From contig DQAM01000099.1 of the NCBI GenBank assembly GCA_003523545.1, positions 1 to 5,340 on the forward strand: a stretch of 5,340 bases of DNA, read 5' to 3'. Positions 1 through 5,340 of this stretch are shown here, piece after piece. This DNA comes from Dysgonomonas sp. GTDB taxonomy: Bacteria; Bacteroidota; Bacteroidia; Bacteroidales; Dysgonomonadaceae. The stretch's first letter is position 1; every line of letters starts with the position of its first letter. The translations under genes and the position numbers were made by a program. Under the pieces are notes generated by a model. It had not been told where the DNA came from. It saw only the letters and a list, made by a program, of their open reading frames with translations, and searched no databases.

Positions 1-821
1 GTTTTACTGAAATATGAAGCCACCACCGAACGATGAGGCATAAAATCGAGTTTATAAACATTTACATGAACCGACAATCCATGTAAACTGCATTCTGGAA
101 CAATGGTTATGCCTAGACCTGCTTCGACCATCCTTATAGCCGTATCCAGCTGATACGGTTCATATTTTATTTCGGGAGAATATCCCCCCATATTACACAA
201 ACTGATGATCTGATCGAACGATCCCCTGCCCTGTTCTCTTGGAAAAGAAATGTAAGGCTTACCCGATAGTTGCTGCAGGTCATCAGCTTTACTGATATCT
301 ATATTAAAATTGCTAGGCGTTACCAGTACATAATATTCCTTATATACCTCATACATCTGCAATCCCTGCGATGATACAGGACATCTTACAAAAGCAATAT
401 CAGCTTCTCCCGATTTAATCAATTTAATCTGTTCGGTAGTGGTATACTGGCTTAACTTTATATTTACATCCGGGTAAACAGATGTAAAATGATTAATATA
501 GCGTAAGATCCTGGGTACAATAGAACCTACCGAGGTAATGTGCAGCTGCCCCGATTTACCCTGGTCTATTTTCTTAACTTCTTTCTTTAGTTCGTCCAGC
601 CCGGATAATAAAGACTCTCCTCTTCTTTTCAGATATTCTCCGGCGGGTGTCAGCACAACTTTTCTCTGGGTACGTAAAAACAAAAGGACACCGAGTTCGT
701 CTTCCAGCTTTTTAATTGCTCTCGTCAAAGGAGGCTGGGTTATATGCAGCTTTTGTGCCGCCTTACCGAAATGAAGAGTATCGGCCACTACACAAAAATA
801 CCTTAGGTCATTATTATTCAT
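1..821 (-). CDS. LysR-type transcriptional regulator (C-terminus cut by the window edge)
   Basis: A continuous reading frame starts with ATG at 821-819 and runs leftward to the window edge without a stop, giving 273 residues. LysR-type regulators are usually about 290-300 residues, so only some 20-25 are missing. Residues 4-61 form the winged helix-turn-helix (LRYF start, AAQKLHITQPPLTRAIKKLE recognition region at 21-40, LTPAG at 57-61). A linker helix follows to about 88. The periplasmic-binding-protein-like effector domain starts near residue 90, with GEADIAFV at 138-145 and the late EAGLGITIVP stretch at 233-242. The QPPLTR recognition helix resembles the BenM/CatM/CbnR branch, so a small-molecule inducer is likely, but its identity cannot be read. 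The gene is divergent from the hydrolase gene at 897, the classic LysR arrangement, and a perfect LTTR box overlaps its own start codon, which suggests autoregulation. Family assignment is secure; the target is inferred. Confidence 0.95.
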   Translation of the reverse strand, partial: MNNNDLRYFCVVADTLHFGKAAQKLHITQPPLTRAIKKLEDELGVLLFLRTQRKVVLTPAGEYLKRRGESLLSGLDELKKEVKKIDQGKSGQLHITSVGSIVPRILRYINHFTSVYPDVNIKLSQYTTTEQIKLIKSGEADIAFVRCPVSSQGLQMYEVYKEYYVLVTPSNFNIDISKADDLQQLSGKPYISFPREQGRGSFDQIISLCNMGGYSPEIKYEPYQLDTAIRMVEAGLGITIVPECSLHGLSVHVNVYKLDFMPHRSVVASYFSK

Positions 822-834
822 ACTTACATAGTAT
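820..834. promoter_or_regulatory. LTTR box 1, perfect ATAC-N7-GTAT
   Basis: ATAC at 820-823 and GTAT at 831-834 form a perfect inverted repeat with a 7-base spacer. It contains the general T-N11-A LTTR signature (T821, A833). ATAC-N7-GTAT is the known consensus of BenM/CatM-type regulators, and the divergent regulator has a recognition helix of that kind. The site overlaps the start codon of the regulator gene, so binding here would also be expected to affect its expression. It would be the strong recognition site, about 55 bases upstream of the inferred hydrolase transcription start. Confidence 0.65.
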
Positions 835-841
835 TAATCGG

Positions 842-856
842 TTATTTCTAAAGTAT
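842..856. promoter_or_regulatory. LTTR box 2, imperfect TTAT-N7-GTAT
   Basis: TTAT at 842-845 and GTAT at 853-856 keep the right half-site and the T-N11-A core (T843, A855) but have two mismatches in the left half. The centre lies exactly 22 bases from box 1, two helical turns, so both would sit on the same DNA face. It covers the -33 element of the hydrolase promoter, the place where the weaker activation site of LysR-type systems normally lies. Confidence 0.5.
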
Positions 857-875
857 TAAAGGTATCATATTTTTG
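845..875 (+). promoter_or_regulatory. Bacteroidetes-type promoter of the hydrolase gene
   Basis: TATTTTTG at 868-875 matches the Bacteroidetes -7 consensus TAnnTTTG perfectly. TTTC at 845-848, 19 bases upstream, is one mismatch from the -33 consensus TTTG. Transcription would start near 880-885, leaving a leader of only about 15 bases before the ATG at 897. The imperfect -33 element and its overlap with LTTR box 2 fit a promoter that depends on an activator. Confidence 0.6.
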
Positions 876-878
876 TAT
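864..878. promoter_or_regulatory. Possible LTTR box 3, degraded ATCA-N7-GTAT
   Basis: A third GTAT at 875-878 lies another exact 22 bases on, with ATCA at 864-867 as a poor left half; the T-N11-A core (T865, A877) is kept. It covers the -7 element. By analogy with the promoter-overlapping third site of BenM-type systems, it could serve a repressing, inducer-free state. The left half is weak and the region is AT-rich, so the exact phase is the main support. Confidence 0.35.
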
Positions 879-989
879 AAACTAAAACTTTAAGCTATGA
901 AAACAATACCCGCCTTTATTAATCTGGTCTTATTAAGCACTACATTAATAGCTGCAGAGATGCAAAGCAAGATGGAAATAGAAAGGGTG

Positions 990-1002
990 ATAATGCTATA
1001 TC
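990..1002 (+). other. Frameshift site in a TATAT tract
   Basis: The upstream frame reads ATG CTA TAT (993-1001), while the conserved IDGF motif starts at 1000 in a different frame. The frame holding IDGF has a TAA at 991-993, so it cannot be entered from further upstream. One more TA unit in the tract would restore the gene, as expected from slippage in a dinucleotide repeat. A one-base insertion also restores the frame but shortens the beta-strand before IDG by one residue compared with the family pattern. Confidence 0.7.
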
Positions 1003-2097
1003 GATGGATTCCACCCTTTGGCATTCGAGAAATATGATCTTCCTAATTTGCAGGCATTAAAGGAAGGGGGAACTTCTGTTGAAAAAGGGATAATGACGTT
1101 ACCTGTACATCCTACCATCTGGCCTTATGGGGCATATCATACAACATCTCTGCCTAATATTACCACATTGGCAGGGACTATGTTTATCGATGAAAAACAG
1201 CATTTTTTCCACCATGATCTTCCCGAGCAATACATCACACTGCATGCAGGCGGAAGTAATGCTTATCGTTCTATGAATCCCGGATTCGATTATAGCTTGG
1301 CAGACGGGGTTCCAGACAGATCAATCATCGATTTTACAATCGGTGCCTTTGATAAAGAAGGAGACATTCAGTTTAGCCGGATTCATTTGCAGGAAACAGG
1401 ATATGCAGGCCGGATCGAATCGGGTAAACAACAGTCGGATGTACCCTGGGCAAAGAATATTTTCGCTGAAGACAGTCCATACGGAAAAGCAGTAATTAAT
1501 GCCGATAAAGAGATCGGACGACTGTTCGATTATTTGAAAGGAAAAGGCAAATGGGATTCTACACTTATTGTTTTTATGGGTGACGGGCAGGCTATTGCGG
1601 GATGGCATCTGTATATGTCTGAAGATTCATGGCTGACTCCTGTTATTTTTCATGGCCCGAGAATCAAAAAGGATTATATTATTCCTTATGCCGAAAATAT
1701 AGATGTGATACCTACTATCGCCTGGTTATGGAATATACAGATGAAAAATACAAACGGAGGAACCGGACGTGTATTGAAGGAAATAGCTGTCCATCAACCG
1801 GCCCGGCCCGATACAGAGCATCCCCAGTGGACAGAAAAAATAAACCGACAATTGAAAGAATACAATCTTCTGAAAGCCAAAGCCGATATATTATCGGCAC
1901 ACGATCCGGCAATGAATCTGCTGTTGATGGAACTTATGCACGAAGGATTATCCGAACACCAATTCTACAATTACGACAGGATAATCGAATGGAAGAAAGC
2001 AGGGACATTAGAACAAATGTACAACTCTAATCAATGGGTTATTAACGAATTAAAGAAAAAACTAAAAAGTATGGAAACGAATACCAATAGTAAAGAA

Positions 2098-2409
2098 ATA
2101 TATCAAATAAGGATATATGAATTAAATGACCACAACAAAGAACAATTCTTAATCCGTTTTAAAGACCATGCCAGCCGGATAATGAAACGGCACGGATTCG
2201 ATATTTTGAATATGTGGGAAGCAAACCACAACGGAAAACCTGAATTTGTATATATGTTGAAATGGAAAGATGAAGAAGCTTTAAGAGTGGGTTGGGAAAA
2301 ATTCTTCAGTGATGAAGAGTGGATAGAAATCCGAGACCGGACTAATAATACTTATGGCAGTTTAGTCGGGGAAAGAAAAGAAGACAGGATACTGCGTAGT
2401 ACAAATTTC
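2098..2409 (+). other. NIPSNAP-like domain at the C-terminus of the hydrolase
   Basis: This stretch encodes about 104 residues that read as a NIPSNAP family domain of the dimeric alpha/beta-barrel fold: YQIRIYELN, then FKDHASRIMKRHGFDILNMW, then PEFVYMLKWKDEEAL, then a Trp-rich helix with GWEKFFSDEEW. NIPSNAP domains usually occur as separate small proteins of roughly 100-250 residues with poorly known function. Here the domain is joined in frame, with no stop, to the hydrolase through a Lys-rich linker. An ATG at 2071 near the junction could be an internal start or a relic of a once separate gene, but nothing else marks a start there. Confidence 0.7.
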
Positions 2410-2455
2410 TGAGAATAATGCTAAGCTGATATAGTATTTATAACCCGGCAATAAA

Positions 2456-2493
2456 GAGGGGACGATAATATACTTTATAAACATTGTCCCCTT
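2456..2493 (+). terminator. Hairpin terminator between convergent genes
   Basis: Bases 2456-2466 (GAGGGGACGAT) pair with 2483-2493 over 11 positions, including two G-T wobbles and a GC-rich core (AGGGGAC/GTCCCCT). The loop is 16 bases, and a TTTT run follows at 2496-2499. It lies 43 bases past the hydrolase stop. On the other strand it lies some 55 bases past the stop of the TPR gene, and the sequence after it there is also T-rich, so it may serve both transcripts. Confidence 0.65.
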
Positions 2494-2548
2494 AGTTTTA
2501 CTGTTGGTCAATCCTTAACCCAATCCTTTTATTAATCATTTTAGTGCT

Positions 2549-3271
2549 TCATTCTTGAGGATAAAGTTCGTCCCTCACCCATTTAAAATCAGGCTCTATT
2601 TGTAATATCTTTTCATATACGGATACCGCTTCCTGTTTCTTATCTAATTTTTCGTAATGTTGAGCAAGCAAGGTCAAGAGATTCAAATAAAACCAATTAT
2701 TCTTTGTATCCTCATTTTTTTCAATCATACGGATGGCTTTTTCAAAATATTGAATCGCTTCCTCTTTATTTCCACCGAACATGCCCGGCGCATAAAACAG
2801 CATATTTCCTTTATCAGCTAATGCCTGTACATCTCCCGAATCCAGTTTATATGCCTTATTGATATATTTCATGCTTTGGGGGCCGAGCGTTACCGCCTTC
2901 AATTTGTTAAGAGCAATTTTGAAGCTGATAAAAGAACCTTTGTAGGCATTTGCAGCGGCATTTTCCGGATATTCTTTTAATAGTTCATCGGCTAATTTTT
3001 CTCCTTTTTCGATATATACATTAGCCTGTTTGGATTTATCATTGCCAATCAGATAAGCGGTATATCCATAATAATAATTCAGCAAGTCCAGTTTTTGTTG
3101 TAATGAAAGATTTTCTGCTTCCATCTGCTTAATGACAGTTTCCCATTGAGACATATTCCCCCTTATATAAGCATCGTAAATTGTTTTCTTATAATCGGTC
3201 TGGCTATAACAAGTAAATATGCCTGAAAAAAGAATAATCAGGAAACAGAAGATATATTTCGGCCTTTCCAT
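2549..3271 (-). CDS. Exported tetratricopeptide-repeat protein
   Basis: This 240-residue protein starts at ATG 3271. Residues 1-23 form a signal peptide (basic MERPK, hydrophobic core, likely cleavage CYS-Q at 23/24), so it should act in the periplasm or outer membrane. Cys21 is not in a canonical lipobox, so a lipoprotein is possible but not favoured. The mature part is all helical with TPR-like pairs: about 79-118, then 132-180 with the GMFGGNKEEAIQYFEKAI helix, and a clear final TPR at about 197-230 (AQHYEKLDKKQEAVSVYEKILQIEPDF). The GMFGG insertion recalls TatT-like periplasmic TPR proteins. There is no catalytic motif. The start lies 34 bases inside the end of the glycosyltransferase gene, so the two are probably translationally coupled and this gene is the last of the carotenoid operon. 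A scaffolding or envelope role in pigment placement is only a guess. Confidence 0.88.
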   Translation of the reverse strand: MERPKYIFCFLIILFSGIFTCYSQTDYKKTIYDAYIRGNMSQWETVIKQMEAENLSLQQKLDLLNYYYGYTAYLIGNDKSKQANVYIEKGEKLADELLKEYPENAAANAYKGSFISFKIALNKLKAVTLGPQSMKYINKAYKLDSGDVQALADKGNMLFYAPGMFGGNKEEAIQYFEKAIRMIEKNEDTKNNWFYLNLLTLLAQHYEKLDKKQEAVSVYEKILQIEPDFKWVRDELYPQE

Positions 3272-4341
3272 AGAAGGTTTTTATTTTTAGATTTGACAAA
3301 AGCGGAGATAATAATTTTCCAGAAAACAAATTGCTGTGGTACGAGTAAAAGTAAATTTCCGGCGACAGGCTGATGACTCGACAAAGAGACAAATACACGG
3401 ATAAGAATAATAAAAAGCAGATAAATAAGTCCGTATATATAACCATTAAATACAAACAAATAAAATGGGGCAATCGTGGTAACCATGGCAAATAATACAG
3501 TCAGCAAACGGCTTCCGCCAAAAAACTGAAATACATTTTTGGAAAATCCGTCTATCCCTTCCTGTAGTTCCGAATACATTCTGCAATAAATATCATCGGC
3601 TCCCAATAGAGTAGCAGATTTCATTCTCCTCCTTTTATATTCTTTGAGTATGGCTATATCTTCCACCTGATTGCTCCTGAACAATCGATGAGGTTCAATC
3701 CTGTGGTATTCATCCGCATCGAAGAACATATACTGCCCGTTAGCAGCAGATAAAGAAACCATTTTTGAAAGACGGATAAGCGGAAGCGGAAGCAGGCTCA
3801 GCAATATCCAGTTCATGATAGGAACTACCATACGGCTTCCTGTTGTCGGCATTATTTGCGTCGGAAAAACGGATAGTAATTTCAGCCTGTATTTATCGAT
3901 ATAAAATAATGATTTTTCTATTATTTCGTTTCTGACGCGTACATCTGCATCCAGAAATAATAATTTTTCTCCCGTTGCCACAGAAGCGAGTTGATAACAG
4001 GCAAAATTCTTACCCATCCAGCCGTCGGGTAAAGGCTTCCCTTCTAATAAATGGATATGCGAATGGAGTGAAGCATATTTAAGGACAATATCTGCCGTAT
4101 TATCTGTAGACGAATCGTCGTATACCCATATTTCCAATGAAGGATAATTTATCGTAAGCAAATCTTCGAGAAGGTTCTCTATATTTTCTGCTTCATTACG
4201 GGCAGGAATTAAAATAGAAACAGAAGGATGGCCTTTTAAGTGATATTTTTCGGGCAGGTATAAGCGTGAAACCCAGTTAACAAAACTAATAACCAGACGG
4301 ACTAAACCGAAAATAAATATGCCGTTACCTAGATTTTCCAT
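3238..4341 (-). CDS. Family 2 glycosyltransferase, CruC/CrtQ-like (carotenoid glycosylation)
   Basis: This 367-residue membrane-attached GT-A enzyme starts at ATG 4341. It has an N-terminal hydrophobic segment (about 7-23), then the nucleotide-sugar domain: SILIPARNE (42-50), DDSSTDNT (75-82), GWMGKNFAC (107-115), the metal-binding DADV (131-134) and VEDIAI (226-231), whose acidic pair fits the catalytic base. Hydrophobic segments follow at about 172-190, 278-298, 301-320 and 327-348. This layout matches glycosyltransferases acting on hydroxylated carotenoids, such as staphyloxanthin CrtQ and chlorobactene CruC. Its place between a CruF-type protein and an acyltransferase supports transfer of a sugar to a tertiary carotenoid hydroxyl. 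The start shares one base with the acyltransferase stop (TAATG), and the end overlaps the TPR gene by 34 bases. The fold is certain; the carotenoid substrate rests mainly on the neighbours. Confidence 0.88.
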   Translation of the reverse strand: MENLGNGIFIFGLVRLVISFVNWVSRLYLPEKYHLKGHPSVSILIPARNEAENIENLLEDLLTINYPSLEIWVYDDSSTDNTADIVLKYASLHSHIHLLEGKPLPDGWMGKNFACYQLASVATGEKLLFLDADVRVRNEIIEKSLFYIDKYRLKLLSVFPTQIMPTTGSRMVVPIMNWILLSLLPLPLIRLSKMVSLSAANGQYMFFDADEYHRIEPHRLFRSNQVEDIAILKEYKRRRMKSATLLGADDIYCRMYSELQEGIDGFSKNVFQFFGGSRLLTVLFAMVTTIAPFYLFVFNGYIYGLIYLLFIILIRVFVSLSSHQPVAGNLLLLVPQQFVFWKIIISAFVKSKNKNLLWKGRNISSVS

Positions 4342-4955
4342 TATCTGTTTTGTAAAGATTTACATTCGTCCAGATAGATATTGAAATCCCTTTCTATATC
4401 TGCCAAATCAAATGGTGAAGAAAGACTATATGTCTTATAATAAATATTCAACGAAGGCTTTTTCTGAGAAAAGTAATCGACCAGATTTATATTAAAAACC
4501 AACTGTACTTCATTTTTTAAATGTTTCAGTAAATAGTCCAAACCTTTTTCAAATTGAATATAAGGAGTATGAATACTCTCGATTTTGCCTTGTGGAAATA
4601 TCAAAACCAAATTATCCTTATCTTCTAATAAATCCGCACAATAATTCAGGGTGTAGATAATATCCCTCGAATTTTTGCGGATCGAAAATGCACCTCCCTT
4701 ATTCAGTATCATATTTTTCGAAAGTTGTTCTTCCAGCATCATCACATGAAATATCTTTCCGAAAACCTTTCTGTTTAAACGGTACTGAATGAAACCGTCC
4801 CACCATGAAAAATGATTGGCTATCATCAAGACAGGCAATCTTTTGTTACCCCCATCACCATACATATTTACCGAATGGAATACGCCATTCAATCTGTATT
4901 CCGAAAAGAAATTACAGACCAGCTTCCCTGTGTATGTATGACGGGCTTTAATCAT
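4341..4955 (-). CDS. PlsC-type acyltransferase, CruD-like (glycosyl carotenoid acylation)
   Basis: This is a 204-residue acyltransferase of the glycerolipid acyltransferase (LPLAT) superfamily. Motif I is NHFSWWD (47-53), with catalytic His48 and Asp53. Motif II is GGAFSIRKNSRD (87-98). Motif III is FPQG (120-123), with Gln in place of the usual Glu of FPEG. The start is chosen at ATG 4955, which overlaps the stop of the upstream gene as ATGA and gives the N-terminus MIKARHTYTG typical of the family. The frame stays open upstream to a TTG at 4988, but that start would overlap the neighbour by 37 bases and add an unusual extension. In this operon it most likely adds a fatty acyl chain to the sugar of a carotenoid glycoside, as CruD does in green sulfur bacteria. 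Ordinary lysophosphatidate acylation is less likely given the neighbours. Confidence 0.87.
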   Translation of the reverse strand: MIKARHTYTGKLVCNFFSEYRLNGVFHSVNMYGDGGNKRLPVLMIANHFSWWDGFIQYRLNRKVFGKIFHVMMLEEQLSKNMILNKGGAFSIRKNSRDIIYTLNYCADLLEDKDNLVLIFPQGKIESIHTPYIQFEKGLDYLLKHLKNEVQLVFNINLVDYFSQKKPSLNIYYKTYSLSSPFDLADIERDFNIYLDECKSLQNR

Positions 4956-5340
4956 CTGATAAATAAAGAACTGAATACACCTATACAAACAAAAAAGCCT
5001 GCCTGGATAATAAACAGCATCCTGGCCGGTTTATTATCAGTACGGATACGAAGTATTTCGAAACCGCTATGAAGAATAAATGCGGTGATGAACCATACTA
5101 TGAAGTTTTGCAAAGGTGGATAACCCGAATCGAAATGCCACATCTGCATATAGGGCGCAACCCATTCAAGCAGTATATCGTACAATATCATCAATGATGC
5201 ACCTAAAAGAATACGGATAAAAGCATTTCCGGATATACGGTTAGCGATATCATGGGACGCATACACGAGAAAAAGCCAATTAAGGCCAATGATAAGCGGA
5301 GTGCCGTTAATCTTGAAACCCAGCCCCCGTTCATAAAAAT
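4952..5340 (-). CDS. cruF: CruF-type carotenoid biosynthesis membrane protein (DUF422), 3' part
   Basis: The C-terminal 128 residues are present; the frame is open to the window edge, so the true start lies outside, and the GTG at 5266 is internal (a Val). DUF422 proteins are usually some 220-280 residues, so about half is seen. Recognisable marks are GTPLIIGLNWLFLVYAS near the cut end, then LYDILLEWVAP with MQMWHF, then PPLQNFIVWFITA, all at the spacing of the DUF422 pattern (Asp-x-x-x-Glu...Val-Ala, Trp, Pro-Leu-Gln-Asn-Tyr/Phe). Four hydrophobic segments lie at about 13-26, 41-57, 79-91 and 107-125, so it is an integral membrane protein. The family includes CruF, which adds water across the terminal double bond of acyclic carotenoid ends to form a 1'-hydroxyl, and haloarchaeal bacterioruberin hydratases. 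That hydroxyl would be the acceptor for the downstream glycosyltransferase. The stop overlaps the acyltransferase start by 4 bases. Confidence 0.88.
   Translation of the reverse strand, partial: FYERGLGFKINGTPLIIGLNWLFLVYASHDIANRISGNAFIRILLGASLMILYDILLEWVAPYMQMWHFDSGYPPLQNFIVWFITAFILHSGFEILRIRTDNKPARMLFIIQAGFFVCIGVFSSLFIR

Larger units (their letters stand above)
897..2412 (+). pseudogene. Exported alkaline phosphatase/sulfatase-superfamily hydrolase fused to a NIPSNAP-like domain, frameshifted
   Basis: The frame from ATG 897 encodes a signal-peptide-like start (MKTIPAFINLVLLSTTLIAA) and leads to RVIMLY, then stops at 1035-1037. The rest of the protein (YIDGFHPLAFEKYDLPNL and on) continues in another frame to the TGA at 2410-2412. 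Restoring two bases in the TATAT tract near 1000 gives one protein of about 505 residues with the normal spacing RVIMLYIDGF, where the Asp is the expected first metal ligand. Further hydrolase marks are DLPNLQAL, a likely nucleophile region around HTTSLPN, MGDGQ followed by GWH, and DVIPTIAWLW. A basic helical linker follows, then a NIPSNAP-like domain over the last 100 residues. As given, only the downstream frame from TTG 1018 (464 residues) is long; it lacks both the signal peptide and the IDG Asp and would probably be inactive. The substrate is unknown. A sequencing error is an alternative to a true pseudogene. Confidence 0.7.

Noticed and set aside
538..774. Open frame of 78 codons on the + strand
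   Set aside because: It lies antisense to the helix-turn-helix part of the LysR-type regulator, whose protein sequence is clearly conserved; the + frame product is Ser-rich and resembles no family.
822..896. Promoter for the LysR gene on the - strand
   Set aside because: The best -7 candidate (TACTTTAG) has a mismatch in its key TTTG part and no convincing -33 partner, so it was not listed as a feature.
1321..1608. Open frame of 95 codons on the - strand
   Set aside because: It lies antisense to the hydrolase, with no promoter or family resemblance.
1629..2030. Open frame of 133 codons on the + strand
   Set aside because: It is the +2 shadow of the hydrolase coding frame; its product is Arg/Tyr-rich and low in hydrophobic order, while the main frame holds recognisable motifs through this stretch.
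3204..3491. Open frame of 95 codons on the - strand
   Set aside because: It overlaps the end of the glycosyltransferase and the start of the TPR gene in a third frame; its hydrophobic product merely mirrors the AT-rich membrane-segment codons.
4812..5072. Open frame of 86 codons on the + strand
   Set aside because: It is antisense across the junction of the CruF-type and acyltransferase genes, both of which show clear family motifs.

Overview
The window looks like a piece of a Bacteroidota chromosome, probably Bacteroidales. Three things point there: AT-rich coding sequence, a -33/-7 promoter of the Bacteroidetes type (TAnnTTTG), and starts without Shine-Dalgarno sequences. The order-level placement is inference. 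No RNA gene, CRISPR array, insertion sequence or long repeat is visible. Both window edges cut through genes.

Left part (1-2500): a LysR-type regulator (LTTR) reads leftward and is cut by the window start after 273 residues. It is divergent from a rightward gene for an exported alkaline phosphatase/sulfatase-superfamily hydrolase with a NIPSNAP-like domain fused to its C-terminus. The 75-base spacer between them, plus the first bases of the regulator gene, carries a precise arrangement: one perfect LTTR box (ATAC-N7-GTAT) followed by two degraded copies, each exactly 22 bases apart. They run into a good Bacteroidetes promoter for the hydrolase. As given, the hydrolase gene is broken by a frameshift in a TATAT tract near base 1000, just before its first metal-binding Asp motif (IDGF). 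A hairpin terminator lies at about 2456-2493.

Right part (2549-5340): four leftward genes form one tightly packed operon, read from the right edge. They are the 3' part of a CruF-type carotenoid biosynthesis membrane protein (DUF422 family), a CruD-like acyltransferase, a CruC/CrtQ-like family 2 glycosyltransferase, and an exported TPR protein. The junctions overlap by 4 bases (ATGA), 1 base (TAATG) and 34 bases, which implies translational coupling. The likely joint product is a carotenoid whose end is hydrated, glycosylated and then acylated. Phytoene synthase and desaturase genes would be expected to the right of the window. The TPR protein has no known role in this pathway.

The two parts converge on the terminator region and show no obvious functional link. 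The most notable items are the phased LTTR operator array, the hydrolase-NIPSNAP fusion with its frameshift, and the carotenoid end-capping operon with its attached TPR gene.
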